This document shows positions 8,124-18,076 of a stretch of DNA of 64,000 bases, one piece after another. This DNA comes from Bryobacterales bacterium (GTDB lineage: Bacteria; Acidobacteriota; Terriglobia; Bryobacterales; UBA6623), in the NCBI GenBank assembly GCA_028819235.1, contig JAPPMC010000312.1:37927-101926 (forward strand). The letters are read 5' to 3'. A program made the translations under genes and the position numbers. The notes beneath the pieces were generated by a model that was given only the letters and a program-made list of their open reading frames with translations, did no database searches and was not told the DNA's origin. Each line of letters opens with the position of its first letter. Positions within the stretch are counted from its first letter, which is position 1.

Positions 8124-9471
8124 GCTCCCCGATAACCCCAAGAGGCGCCGTGCGACTGCCCGGCCAGATCCGCAGCACTCCTGCCGCGGCCCGGATGGAC
8201 GTCCAAACCGCGAAGGCCCACCAGACCGCGTCCAAGGCCCATGGGCGGGCGGGATCCGCCCAGATGACCAGCGCGCCGCCAACGGCGAGTGCGGTGAGCA
8301 CCACGTTCCTCAGGAAGCGAAAGTCTCCGCTCCCGAAGTGCACGCCGTCCGAACCAAAGGTGATGCCGCTGATGGGCTGGCAAAGCGCAGCGATCATCCA
8401 CGGGGAAGCGAAGAGGCCGACCGCTTCGGCAGGAATCCAGATTCGGCGGACGGCGGGCGTCGCGAGGAGCATGATCACCGCTAGCGCGACACCGCAGCAG
8501 AAGGACCACCGCAGGGTCACTCGGGCAACGCGTCGCGCATTCGACAACTCGGATCGCCCAAGGAAGTGCGCGACCAGACTCTGGGCGAGGATTGCGAACG
8601 AGTCTAGGAAGAGGGCGTCAAAGAACCAGACGCTGCGGACCACCTGGTGCACAGCACCAGCGCCAGCGCCAATCAGCGTGGCTTTTCGAGTCCCAAGGAG
8701 CAGGAACAAGTTCAGGCTAACGGCCCTAGCAACGAGGTTGGTCCCTGCCGAGAGAAGGCTCTTAGCGTGCTTCCCGTCGAAGCCGTCCGGCCTGCCAAGG
8801 CGGGAAAAGGCGGCCCAGACGGCCCAGAGCGCCCCCGCCCACTGGCTGGCCGTGCTCGCGAGCGCTGCCCCCACGACTCCCATTGCCGGAGCCGCCCCCC
8901 AGCCGAATATCAGGATCGGGTCGAGGATGAGATTCACGGCATTGAGACCGACGGCAACACGCAGGGGAGTGACCATGTCGTGCGCACCGCGAAGGGCCCC
9001 GAGAGCGGCAAATGCCACAAGCATGCCCGGAGCACCCACCAAGCGCCAGCGCAAGTATTCGGCGGAAAGATCCTGAACGACCGCGCTGGCTCCCATCGCG
9101 CGAGAGACTTGGCTCGCGACAGGAATCCCAACGGCGGCGATGGCCGTGCCCGCAAGCAGGGCGACGAGAACGGCCACCAAGCACATCCGCGACGCTGCCC
9201 CGCTTCCGCCGTGATCGCGGACCGAAGTCGCCATGAGGCGGGCAACAAGCGTCTGAGTAGCGACGCCAAGAAAGCTGAGAGCCCAGAAGATCGCCGAAAG
9301 GACCATCGTCCCAACGCCGAGGGCCGCCAGCGGCTCTGCCCCGAGGCGTGCCACAAAAGCCGTGTCCACCAGCCCGGTGAGGGGCTCGGCCAGCAGGGAG
9401 CCCAAGATCGGGAGCCCAAGGGCGATCACCGTTCGGTTCGGGCGCTCTAGGAAACTCTCTGGAGGTTCCAA
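8101..9471 (-). CDS. MATE-family multidrug/toxin efflux transporter (DinF branch)
   Basis: An integral membrane antiporter of the MATE family with about twelve hydrophobic segments. The start of the conserved core reads NRTVIALGLPILGSLLAEPLTGLVDTAFVARLG, and internal repeats include LGVGTMVLSAIFWALSFLG, RGAHDMVTPLRVAVGLNAVN and LILDPILIFG. This is the DinF-like subgroup, which exports organic cations or drugs using a proton or sodium gradient; the substrate is unknown. The open frame extends to 9594, but the first 40 residues there are not membrane-like, so I placed the start at the TTG at 9471. No good ribosome site decides this. It converges on and overlaps the PQQ dehydrogenase and diverges from the esterase. 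Confidence 0.88.
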   Translation of the reverse strand: MEPPESFLERPNRTVIALGLPILGSLLAEPLTGLVDTAFVARLGAEPLAALGVGTMVLSAIFWALSFLGVATQTLVARLMATSVRDHGGSGAASRMCLVAVLVALLAGTAIAAVGIPVASQVSRAMGASAVVQDLSAEYLRWRLVGAPGMLVAFAALGALRGAHDMVTPLRVAVGLNAVNLILDPILIFGWGAAPAMGVVGAALASTASQWAGALWAVWAAFSRLGRPDGFDGKHAKSLLSAGTNLVARAVSLNLFLLLGTRKATLIGAGAGAVHQVVRSVWFFDALFLDSFAILAQSLVAHFLGRSELSNARRVARVTLRWSFCCGVALAVIMLLATPAVRRIWIPAEAVGLFASPWMIAALCQPISGITFGSDGVHFGSGDFRFLRNVVLTALAVGGALVIWADPARPWALDAVWWAFAVWTSIRAAAGVLRIWPGSRTAPLGVIGEPRGVGRP

Positions 9472-9671
9472 GAACCATTCTGCTGAGGCCCGCAGGTGTG
9501 CGCAAGCAGCGAGCTGGCTCGAGCTGCCCGCCTCGGACCTCTGCTTCGCCCTCCGTTGGCCGACCACTCCTTGCCGGGCTGATAGAATCTGCAATTCCCC
9601 GACTTCGCAATGGCCGTCCAGCGCGGCACCGGAGGATTGGCGGGCTTCCTGACCGGCACGGAGAGCAGCAA

Positions 9672-10319
9672 TTGGCTGATGTGCTTTACCTGCACGGATT
9701 CTGCTCCGGCGCCGGCTCGGCCAAGGGGACTTACTTGGCAGACCGTTTCGCGGGTGAGGGCGTCGAGGTCGTGCGACCGGATTTGGACGGCGGTGACTTC
9801 CGGCACACGACCATGTCCGACCAGCTTGCGCTGGTCGATCGTCTGGTCACGGCCTTGCGCCCTGCCCTGCTGATCGGCTCCAGCCTCGGCGGATACTTGG
9901 CAGCCCTCCACGCCAGCCGCCGTCCGCAATCGTGCCCCGCATTGGTGCTTCTGGCTCCAGCGTTCGATTTTCACCGCAGACTTGTGAGAGTGCTGGGCCC
10001 GCAAGTGCCGGCATGGCGGGATGCTGGAACTCTGGACTTCTTCCACTACCGCTACGGGGAACCGATGGCTCTGGGCTATGCGTTCCTTGAGGACGCGGCC
10101 GTCCACGAGGCCTTTCCAGAGGTCAAGGTTTGTACCAGAGTGCTGCACGGGCTCCACGACGAGACAGTTCCGCCAAGGGTGATCCGGAGGTTTGCGCGAA
10201 GATGCCCGCAAGTCGACGTGGAGTGGTTCAGCACAGATCACGGCATGCTGGACGCGACTGACCGGATCTGGCTGAGCGTGAAGGAGGCCTACCGTTCAGC
10301 ACGGCGGCGGACGTGCTGA
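9672..10319 (+). CDS. Small alpha/beta-hydrolase, YqiA/UPF0227-like esterase
   Basis: A 215-residue serine hydrolase. It starts with the YLHGF oxyanion motif at residues 6-10, has the nucleophile elbow IGSSLGG (GxSxGG), an acidic residue in LHGLHDETVP and a C-terminal histidine in STDHGM. This set and the length match the YqiA/YcfP group of small esterases. The start is the TTG at 9672 because GGAG lies eight bases upstream and translation from it reaches the YLHGF strand at once; longer versions add nonsense. Natural substrates are unknown. It is followed at once by the convergent trpG-like gene. Confidence 0.85.
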   Translation: MADVLYLHGFCSGAGSAKGTYLADRFAGEGVEVVRPDLDGGDFRHTTMSDQLALVDRLVTALRPALLIGSSLGGYLAALHASRRPQSCPALVLLAPAFDFHRRLVRVLGPQVPAWRDAGTLDFFHYRYGEPMALGYAFLEDAAVHEAFPEVKVCTRVLHGLHDETVPPRVIRRFARRCPQVDVEWFSTDHGMLDATDRIWLSVKEAYRSARRRTC

Positions 10320-10326
10320 CCAGGGC

Positions 10327-10887
<561 letters not shown>

Positions 10888-11555
10888 AGATCCATTGTCG
10901 CCCGGCGGAGTCTGGGACGCTCGCTGGGCGAAGGACTATGGTCGGCGGCGGTCGACAGCAGTGTTCCTATTCAAAGTGGACCGTGTCGACTTACGGTTCG
11001 AGGACGGATTCTCAATCCGCAATGCCCCCGGGTCATAGAATGCCTGGGTACTCGATCAAGGTAGCGGAAACGGGGCGCATCTCCCGTAGATGCTCTGCCA
11101 CATCGCCCGGAATCTTGGGGAGTGGAGCCCCGGCACGCTGCCGGGCGTGGCGCTGAGAAAGGCAGAAACCGACCTCGTGTTCCGGCTCGAGTCATCCCCG
11201 TGCTAGTCGCCATCCCGCATAGCCAGGTCGGTCCGACCATGCAGAACCCGGACCCGAAAGCGATATCAGATGGAGCGGACCGCACGGGCGGGTTCGTCAC
11301 AAATGCGCTGGTGGGTTGGCGGGCGCAAGCAAGCCACTGCCATTCTCCACACTTGTAGTGGACTGGAGAGAGCGGAGCAGTCGAAGCGAAAGAGCCCAAT
11401 TCCATCGATCCTTTGCTATCCGCCCTACAAGGGCTTCTTCGACGTGAAAGTGGAGGAGGATGGCGGGTCCTCGGAGGCCTACCGAACGCCGGAGTGGGCG
11501 CGCCCCGCCTGGGGACTCTTGGACAGTTCGCAGAGTGCGTTGCGGCATCAGACAA
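10888..11555. other. No intact gene recognised
   Basis: About 670 bases with no frame that resembles a protein I know. The right edge runs into a relic repeat shared in inverted orientation with 17133-17277. The region is probably decayed DNA. Confidence 0.4.
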
Positions 11556-11700
11556 GCCGATGGGGCTCGTCGGCGACCGTTCCGAGCACGGGCGACCGCT
11601 GTGGCTTGACCGCATACGACTCACTGCCGATGAAGAATGATGAAGCTGGTATACGCTGAAGAACTCCATATGTGGCTAAGTCTTGCTCAAGAACATCCTA
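11556..11700 (+). repeat. Relic repeat, copy A (inverted copy at 17133-17277)
   Basis: This 145-base stretch matches the reverse complement of 17133-17277. The best block is GATGGGGCTCGTCGGCGACC, continuing through a shared GATGAAGAATGATGAAGC and ending in a shared TCTTGCTC...CGTCCTA-like block. Identity falls toward the right end. No intact frame is preserved. It is probably the decayed end of a mobile element or gene present twice. Confidence 0.6.
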
Positions 11701-11769
11701 TATATAGAAATGACACGCTATCCACGACAAAACTGGGGTAGAAGGGCAAGCCCCTACCGACTCTTCGAT

Positions 11770-12130
11770 GGCAGGAACTGTGATCCGAGGTGAGTCGCTA
11801 CCTGCCTGTGGGCTCCGCGCCAGCTTGGCCCAGCCATCCTTGGCCCCTAGCCTTCGGGAAGAACACCTGGCCCGAATACAGGGTGTGGCCTCGTGGTCAG
11901 AGCCGAGCATCCAAAGTGCGGTCCGGTCGGCGCTGGCCGACTCCAATTTGGCAGTCTTGGTGTCGTTGCGGCAGAAGCCTTACACGGAGACGCGGAACGT
12001 GCCTTCGTCTTCTCCTTCTGCGATCTGTGCTGGCCCAGCGTCAGGTTGGCCGATGAGCCGAGGGCCCCCGCTATTCGGCCGCTTCTTCTTGGGGTCCTCT
12101 GTCAGCAGGATGATGCTTCGTCAACAAGTT
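11770..12130 (-). pseudogene. Decayed 3' part of a DNA methyltransferase gene (paralogue of 31804-34379)
   Basis: The minus strand aligns with the 3' end of the methylase pseudogene at 31804-34379. One frame still reads ADRTALWMLGSD and KDGWAKLARSPQA, against ADKIALWMLDPD and NDGWAKLAKSLKA there. Further upstream the DNA match continues (shared GAGACGCGGAAC block at 11988-11999 and 32128-32139) but the frame is lost. Only about the last 160 codons are present. Just upstream lies a decayed tRNA-Cys 3' half, the same order as at 31.8-34.5 kb. Confidence 0.8.
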
Positions 12131-12190
12131 TTGCGTATGGGACCTCTCGAAAACACGAGTAAGTATCAGCAACGCGTAGGGGGCACGGGT

Positions 12191-12240
12191 TGGAGGCGCG
12201 GGTAAGAATCGAACCCACGAATAGAGGCTTTGCAGACCTT
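12191..12240 (-). pseudogene. Partial tRNA-Cys (3' half), candidate attachment-site remnant
   Basis: The 56 bases 12184-12239 match 34421-34476, the 3' half of intact tRNA-Cys plus a few downstream bases, at 52 positions. The match covers the CCA end, acceptor 3' strand, T arm, variable loop and anticodon loop, and stops just past the anticodon loop. The 5' half is absent and two changes spoil the T-stem pairing, so it is not a working tRNA. Duplication of a tRNA 3' half is the usual scar left by integration into a tRNA gene. Confidence 0.75.
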
Positions 12241-12673
12241 TTGGCGGACGAGAATTGATGATGCCTCGCCGTGCACGGCACCGACATCGATGCGCTTCAC
12301 CAGAACGCCCCCTACCCGATTGCCCACGGCTCGAAGCAGTCGTTCCAGTTCCAGAGATGGCCGGAAACGGCGGCGCTGCTGGTCGAGCAACGAACGATCA
12401 GCCCTGAGAGTCAGAGGGCGTATAAGGCCTCCATGCAACTGGCGAGCTGTAGCTGGGAAGGCATCCCGGAACCTGAAGCTGACGGACCCGCTGGCCAGTC
12501 TCGGTGTGACTGGCGCAGCCTGCTGCGGCCAGTGGCGCCCGCAGCAGAGTTCCATTCCCTCTGTCGCAGTATTGACCACTTGATTCCAGGCAACCGGACA
12601 TTGCAGCTAAGAACGGACTGCAGCCGGAGCCAGTCCGGGACGGTCAGGCCAGCATCGCCTTGACAGGAGCCTA
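12241..12673. other. No gene recognised
   Basis: A 430-base stretch between the tRNA-Cys remnant and the DUF1501 gene. A minus-strand frame (12166-12579) reads through it but matches nothing I recognise and crosses the tRNA relic. If the flanking repeats are attachment sites, this is the left end of the island, and no integrase is visible in it. Confidence 0.4.
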
Positions 12674-14134
12674 TCAGGCAATGAGCTCGTGGACGACGTC
12701 GCCGTACACATCGGTCAGGCGGAAGTCGCGGCTATTGTGGCGGAAGGTGAGCCGCTCGTGATCTAGGCCCAACAGGTGGAGGATCGTGGCGTGGAGGTCG
12801 TGATGCGAGACGCGGTCCTTAATGGCGTGCATGCCGAGGTCGTCGGTGGCACCGTGGGTAATCCCCGGCCTGACGCCGCCGCCCGCCATCCACATGGAGA
12901 AGCCGTAGTGATGATGCCCGCGGCCGAGCAACTCCTCCTTCCGCGACTCCTCCATTGGCGTGCGACCGAACTCAGTAGCCCAGACGACGAGCGTCTCGTC
13001 CAGCAGACCGCGTGACTTCAGATCCTTGATGAGGGCCGTGATGCCTTGATCGGTGCGGGCCGCGTTCGTGCGGTGGTTGTTGATGAGGCCGCCGCGGTTG
13101 CCGTGCGCGTCCCATCGCCGCCCGGTAGCGCCGTCAAGAATCTCCACGAAGCGGACTCCACTCTCCACCATCCGTCTCGCTGTGAGGCACTTCCTCCCGA
13201 ATACGGTGTCGCCATAGAGGGCCTTCACCGAGTCCGGCTCATTATGGATATCGAAGAGTTCCGGGGCTTCCATCTGCATGCGAAACGCGGTTTCGAATGC
13301 AGCGATGCGCGCGTCGAGTTCGGGCTGCGTGCTGTGCATGCCGCTATGGAGGCGATTCAACTTCCGTACCAGATCCAACTGCTTGCTCTGCTGGTCTCGG
13401 CTGAGAAAGGTCGGTGCCGTGATGTGCGGCACCGGCGGATTGCCAGGCTTGACGTCTGCCAGAGTTGCTTGGTGGATGCCCGGCAGGAAACCAGAATCGT
13501 GAAGTGCGCGCCCTCCCGACGGTCGGCCGTCCGCCATCACCACGAATCCCGGCATGTTCCGGTTCTCCGTCCCCAGTCCGTAGGTCACCCACGAGCCAAG
13601 ACTGGGGTGGCCCTGTCTGGAATAACCCGTGTGCATGAGGATCTGGGCCGTGGAGTGAATGGCCGAATCGGTGTGCATCGAGTTGATGAACGCGATGTCG
13701 TCGACCACTCGTGTCAGGTGCGGGAAGATCTCACTGACCCACGCGCCACTCTGGCCATAGCGCTTGAAAGAGAACACCGGTGGAACGATGCGCGTATGAG
13801 TGTATGACTTCTCCGGGTTCAGGCCTTCCAGGTCTTCTTTGGAGAAAATGTCACGTGCCAGTTTTCCGGCGTACTTTTTCAGAAGTGGCTTGTGATCGAA
13901 CGTCTCGAGCTGACTTGCGCCACCGACCATGAACAGGAAGATGACGTTCTTGGCCTTGGGAGCGAAGTGCGACTTCCTAGGCGCAAGCGGCTCGTTGAGG
14001 TCAGCCGCCGCACCGCTCGCCGTCTTGTCCGCAAGCATGCTGGCCAGAGCGATACCGCCTAGACCGAGTTCCTTGAGGAACCCACGGCGCTCCCAGCCAA
14101 CCGGTCGGATTTCATAGCCTGCGTCAGTGGACAT
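12674..14134 (-). CDS. DUF1501 protein (alkaline-phosphatase/sulfatase-like fold) with TAT signal
   Basis: A 486-residue DUF1501 protein. It starts with a twin-arginine type signal (WERRGFLKELGLGGIALASMLA) and continues with the family block AKNVIFLFMVGGASQLETFDHKP. Other typical blocks are SGAWVSEIFPHL, DDIAFINSMHTDSAIHS, PSLGSWVTYGLGTENRNMPGF and VVWATEFGRTPM. The family belongs to the alkaline phosphatase-like superfamily and is nearly always encoded next to PSCyt1/DUF1549/DUF1553 proteins, as here. Its biochemical role is not established; export and possible polysaccharide or sulfate-ester chemistry are usually proposed. The DUF1553 gene lies upstream on the same strand, separated by a 285-base relic of a duplicated gene junction. 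Confidence 0.92.
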   Translation of the reverse strand: MSTDAGYEIRPVGWERRGFLKELGLGGIALASMLADKTASGAAADLNEPLAPRKSHFAPKAKNVIFLFMVGGASQLETFDHKPLLKKYAGKLARDIFSKEDLEGLNPEKSYTHTRIVPPVFSFKRYGQSGAWVSEIFPHLTRVVDDIAFINSMHTDSAIHSTAQILMHTGYSRQGHPSLGSWVTYGLGTENRNMPGFVVMADGRPSGGRALHDSGFLPGIHQATLADVKPGNPPVPHITAPTFLSRDQQSKQLDLVRKLNRLHSGMHSTQPELDARIAAFETAFRMQMEAPELFDIHNEPDSVKALYGDTVFGRKCLTARRMVESGVRFVEILDGATGRRWDAHGNRGGLINNHRTNAARTDQGITALIKDLKSRGLLDETLVVWATEFGRTPMEESRKEELLGRGHHHYGFSMWMAGGGVRPGITHGATDDLGMHAIKDRVSHHDLHATILHLLGLDHERLTFRHNSRDFRLTDVYGDVVHELIA

Positions 14135-14419
14135 GGATGAACTAGCTCAGGCCGTTGAGGGCTTGGCTGTATTGTAGCGGCGAGATGACGTAACAGTCCG
14201 CTTCTCCTGATGGATCTGCTCTGGTTTGGGCCAAAGCGGGCACCGACGAGGGGTATCCGTACTCACTACTTCCGGTGAGAAGGAGGCTACTGCTGAGGTG
14301 TGAGGGATGCGCGGGCGCCCTACATACGACGGGCGCCCTTACCGCCGATCCTGCCCAAGGCGAGTTCGTTGAGGAACCCACAGCGGCCTCGACCAACCCG
14401 TCGAACTTCGCAGGCGGCG
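14135..14419 (-). pseudogene. Relic of a duplicated DUF1553/DUF1501 junction
   Basis: Sequence around 14060-14190 (start of DUF1501, end of a DUF1553 copy) is repeated in decayed form at about 14345-14500. The right part of the gap still resembles the DUF1501 signal region (shared TTGAGGAACCCAC block) with its ATG lost. The left part decodes to LQYSQALNGLS, then a stop and FIHVH, against VQYCHAVMSLNEFIYVH at the end of the intact DUF1553 protein. In the relic the DUF1553 stop TGA overlaps the ATG of the next DUF1501 gene, which looks like the original coupled arrangement. I read this as a two-gene cassette that was tandemly duplicated and then collapsed. Confidence 0.7.
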
Positions 14420-16642
14420 TCAGTGCACGTAGATGAACTCGTTCAGGCTCATGACGGCATGGCAATATTGCACCAACTGGCTCGGGTTATCCAAGGGTCT
14501 CCGCTCCTTGCCTGCCTCCAACGCACTCGCGGGCCATTGACCGAGAAACGATAGGCCGATCTCGCGTTCTTCCACCGTCGGTGATCGAGAAAGAGCAATC
14601 CTGTATACCGACTCGATCTGTAGGCCGGGATCGCCTCCGACTCGGTCCTGCACCCGTTGGGCAAAGCGTTCTGCTTGCTCCCACACGAATGGCGCATTCA
14701 GCATGAACGCCGTGCTGCTCGGTGTCGTGCTGACGTCACGAAGGCCGATGCTTTGCGCGTTGTCCGGCGGGTCGAAGATCTTCAGGACCGGATGGAGGTC
14801 GAACCGCGGCGACATGAGATAGACGGACCGGCGCCAGGTGTCGGGGGTGTCCCTGAACGGCCGCTTGCGGTTGCCAATGGGTGTGCTTGGCCCGTAAGTG
14901 TTCGTGCGCAGCGATCCGGAGACGCTCAAGATGTGGTCGCGGATGACTTCAGCCTCCATGCGCAAGGGCCTGCGGTGCCACAGGTACTCGTTGTAAGCAT
15001 CGTGCTCGGCCTGAGCCAGATTCGTGCTGGCCGCCTGCTTGTACACGGCGCTGTTCATGATCAGCCGGTGGATCGGCTTCAATCGCCAGCCCTCCCGGAT
15101 GAGCTGGGACGCTAGCCAATCAAGCAGAGCGGGGTGCGTGGGCTCCGTACCGAGTTTGCCGAAATCGTTTGGGGTGCTGACGATGCCGCGCCCGAAATGA
15201 TGTTGCCAGAGACGATTGACGATCACCCGGGCCAGCAATGCACCGGCACCATCCTCGACATCGGTGAGCCAGTTCGCGAGCATCCCAAGGTTCGATGACT
15301 CAGACTGGGCCTCTAGGCTATTGGCGGCCTCGGCACGGGGCTGCCAATCCTTCGGGCTGCTACCCTCCCGCATCAAGACGCGCAGGAAGCCCGGCTCGAC
15401 CGGCTTGACGGGGCTTGCCCAACTGCCGCCGGCCAAGAGATGGGGCGTAGTCACCACCAGAGGGATGTGCTTGCCGCCTGCGTCTGCCTTGACGTCGGCT
15501 TTGTCGAAGAACACAGCCGTCAACTGGTAGTACTCTTCGGCCGTGATCGGGTCGATCTTGTGGTCATGGCAGCGGGCACAGCCGACCGTGAGCGCAAGGA
15601 ACGCTTGGCCGGTCGCCGAGACCATGTCATCGAGGCGGTGAAACTTGCGATCGTTCGGGTTGTCGGTCCTGCTCAGGTTGGTTCCGATCTGGACAAACAT
15701 GCCTAGGTCCCCGCGCCAGGCTGGAAAACTCTTCGGAGCGCCGGCAACCTGGAAGCGGACGAATTCGTCGTAAGGCAGATCGTCATTGAACGCGCGAATC
15801 ACCGCGTCGCGGTATCGATACGCCTCCTCTTGAATTGCGTTGTCTCCCTCGTGCGCTCCAATGCTCTCGCCAAACCGAGCCACATCCAACCAGTGCCGTC
15901 CCCACCGTTCGCCGTAGTGCGGGCTGGTGAGCAACCGGTCAACGAGCTGGCGAAACGGTGCCTCAGAGGAATCTCGAACGAATGCCTCGACTTCGTCAGG
16001 CGATGGCGGCAGACCGATCAGATCGAAGTAGGCGCGGCGGATCAGCGTGGTCCGATCGGCTTCCTGTGAAGGGCGAAACTGCATCTCGCGGAGCTTGGCG
16101 AGCACGAAACGATCGATCGGCGAGTCAGCCCACGTGGCCTCATCTGGACCTGCTGCGGCTAACTCAGGGGGATCGACCGGACTCAGGGGCCGGAAGGCCC
16201 AGTAGCGACGTCCTGATTCGAGATCCATGGCCGCCGTATCGACAGCCTTCGCATCTCTCGGATCAGATCCACCGAGGGCCACCCATTGGACGAAATCGTT
16301 GATGACCGAGTCGGGCAGTTTGCCGCCGGGCGGCATCTGCAAGTTGCGGTTCGCGTACTTTAGGGCCTCGATCAGTACCGACTGATCGGGTTGCCCCGGC
16401 ACGACGGCGGGACCCCGGGATCCGCCCTGCCGGACACCCTCACGGGTGTCGAGCTGCAGCTTCCCCATCAGCGTTCCCGTGCGGGCGGCTTCCGCCGAGT
16501 GGCACTGATAGCAGCGCTCCGCAAGCACCGGACGAATCTTCTTCTCGAAGAAGTCGATACGGTCTTGACCGAGTGCCTCGGGGACTGCCAGCAGGCTGAC
16601 GGCGATTATGAATCGGCTCACGCTACTACCCTGTGCGTGCAC
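14420..16642 (-). CDS. PSCyt1/DUF1549/DUF1553 exported protein
   Basis: A 740-residue protein with three known blocks in order. First a planctomycete-type cytochrome c domain (about residues 30-120) with one haem site CYQCH and the LQMPPGGKLP methionine region. Then DUF1549 (about 150-350) with SPIDRFVLAKL, FDLIGLPPSPDEV and GERWGRHWLDVARFGES. Then DUF1553 (about 460-720) with RVIVNRLWQHHFGRGIV, TPNDFG and HRLIMNSAVYKQ. A signal peptide (FIIAVSLLAVPEALGQ) directs export. These proteins pair with DUF1501 proteins, and the haem suggests a redox role. The start is GTG at 16642, but GTG at 16621 sits closer to the signal peptide and is as likely. Confidence 0.92.
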   Translation of the reverse strand: MHAQGSSVSRFIIAVSLLAVPEALGQDRIDFFEKKIRPVLAERCYQCHSAEAARTGTLMGKLQLDTREGVRQGGSRGPAVVPGQPDQSVLIEALKYANRNLQMPPGGKLPDSVINDFVQWVALGGSDPRDAKAVDTAAMDLESGRRYWAFRPLSPVDPPELAAAGPDEATWADSPIDRFVLAKLREMQFRPSQEADRTTLIRRAYFDLIGLPPSPDEVEAFVRDSSEAPFRQLVDRLLTSPHYGERWGRHWLDVARFGESIGAHEGDNAIQEEAYRYRDAVIRAFNDDLPYDEFVRFQVAGAPKSFPAWRGDLGMFVQIGTNLSRTDNPNDRKFHRLDDMVSATGQAFLALTVGCARCHDHKIDPITAEEYYQLTAVFFDKADVKADAGGKHIPLVVTTPHLLAGGSWASPVKPVEPGFLRVLMREGSSPKDWQPRAEAANSLEAQSESSNLGMLANWLTDVEDGAGALLARVIVNRLWQHHFGRGIVSTPNDFGKLGTEPTHPALLDWLASQLIREGWRLKPIHRLIMNSAVYKQAASTNLAQAEHDAYNEYLWHRRPLRMEAEVIRDHILSVSGSLRTNTYGPSTPIGNRKRPFRDTPDTWRRSVYLMSPRFDLHPVLKIFDPPDNAQSIGLRDVSTTPSSTAFMLNAPFVWEQAERFAQRVQDRVGGDPGLQIESVYRIALSRSPTVEEREIGLSFLGQWPASALEAGKERRPLDNPSQLVQYCHAVMSLNEFIYVH

Positions 16643-16843
16643 TCGGGATGTTCTGTCGGATGGTCGAATGAAGTCCGCAACACGAAGTACAGCCCAAGTC
16701 TTAACGGCATACAGATTGTATGCCGATGCGACGGCCGGGCGGTGCTAAGCATTGATTCTCAGCATGGTGACCCACACGACGAGAGTCAATGGGCCCAACC
16801 TAGTGACGACGAAGCACCTAACCGAAACGAAGTAGGCTAGCGA

Positions 16844-17065
16844 TCAGCTAGATCGCGCGAAGGCGAGCCCAAGAACAAATGCCACCAACGACCCAATGAA
16901 CAGGATCAAGTAAACATCGGAACAGACCGCTATGGACCAAGGGTCATCGCCCAGTGCTAATGGTTCAATGGTCGCTTGCACGAAAACCAAGTGCGCTGCG
17001 GCGACGGCTCCCCAAAGTAGCCAAGAGTCGGTCAACCAACGGTACCTCAGCACAGTTCCTGCCAT
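16844..17065 (-). CDS. Possible small two-helix membrane protein, unknown
   Basis: A 73-residue frame with two hydrophobic spans (about LLWGAVAAAHLVFVQAT and VYLILFIGSLVAFVLGLAFA) separated by a short polar loop. I recognise no family. There is no clear ribosome binding site, and the surrounding DNA is relic-rich, so this could be chance or a fragment. The regular amphipathic pattern and the stop right after ARSS keep it worth listing. Confidence 0.35.
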   Translation of the reverse strand: MAGTVLRYRWLTDSWLLWGAVAAAHLVFVQATIEPLALGDDPWSIAVCSDVYLILFIGSLVAFVLGLAFARSS

Positions 17066-17132
17066 CGGAGAGTCGGCAGGGGGTTGCCCTTATAGCCAAG
17101 CCTTATCTTTGACGGCGCTTGACTTCTGGTTC

Positions 17133-17277
17133 TAGGACGTGTTCGAGCAAGACATAGGCACACGCAGAGTGTTTGGGCACCTGCCGGCTTCATCATTCTT
17201 CATCGGTGCCGAGTCGCATGCGGTCGAGCGACAGCGGTCGCCCGTGCTCGGCAGGGTCGCCGACGAGCCCCATCGGC
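17133..17277 (-). repeat. Relic repeat, copy B (inverted copy at 11556-11700)
   Basis: The reverse complement of this stretch matches 11556-11700, best around the GATGGGGCTCGTCGGCGACC block and GATGAAGAATGATGAAGC. See copy A. With copy A it encloses the DUF1553/DUF1501 cassette and the tRNA-Cys relic in inverted orientation. Confidence 0.6.
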
Positions 17278-18057
17278 CAACTAGCTGCGTCCCGCTGGTG
17301 CGCGGTGTGGACAGGCGATTTCGCGGCGGCCTGCGGTCGCTGCGGCTCCGCGCACGTACCGCCCCCTCGCCGTGCGATCCTGGCCAAGGGTAGCAGCAGC
17401 ACTAGGCCGTGCTACCGCTCCGGCGCTGGCCAGCCAGCATGAGCTGCTTGCCGGCCGAGGAGACACGCCGTTTCCGGCGATCGGCCACCCGCCGCGCTCT
17501 TGCGCGAGAGCCCTGCCGACAACCCTCTCACGCAGCTCGAGTGCCTACCGTGCAGCCCAAGGAGCGGGAGACGGAAGACCAAGCCTGGCCATTGGTCCTG
17601 CCACTGCGAAGCTGGGCTGCCGGCCGAGATCCGGGACAGAGATTGCATCGCAAAGCAAGGAACTGTATGCCGTGCACACGCCAGAGAGTCTTCGAGGCCT
17701 GCGAACGCATCGCGCTGGAAGACAGCAAGCTGAGCGTGCGGTTACTGCACGACGAGCCCGGGTACGCAGATCCAACGAACTGGGCATCGCCCTGCGGGAG
17801 TGGAAGCGTTCCCGGGCCGAGCAGCCTTCTGGAGGCGCACCCACGAGGGGCCGTCAGCGAACGGGGGCAAGAGCTGGCCCTGCAGATGTGGACCTTGGCT
17901 TAGGCCGGTCCAAAGAGCGTCTGGAGGCCGGGCGGCGGGCGTTGCAGGAGGCGCGGGCCGAGGCGGATATCCGAGAGACCACTGACCGTTTGGCGGGAGA
18001 GCCCGAGACGGGCACACGTAGAGACGCTGTGGTCCCGCCTGCAGGCCGGCCGTGCCG
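17278..18057. other. Relic DNA, no intact gene
   Basis: No intact gene is seen. Around 17560-17690 it shares an imperfect direct repeat with 21650-21770 (shared GGTCCTGCC, GCTGGGCT and ATCCGGGACAG blocks in the same order). These look like two old copies of one mobile element or gene, too decayed to name. The three IS elements inserted around them. Confidence 0.45.
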
Positions 18058-18068
18058 TCAGCCGAGGA

Positions 18069-18076
18069 GGCGCAGC
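18069..18076. repeat. Left 8-bp target-site duplication of the IS4-like element
   Basis: GGCGCAGC here is repeated at 20488-20495, just outside the two inverted repeats of the element. Confidence 0.75.

Noticed and set aside
12166-12579. 138-codon minus-strand frame as a decayed integrase
   Set aside because: It would suit the island idea, but I see no tyrosine or serine recombinase motif, and its end lies in the tRNA relic.
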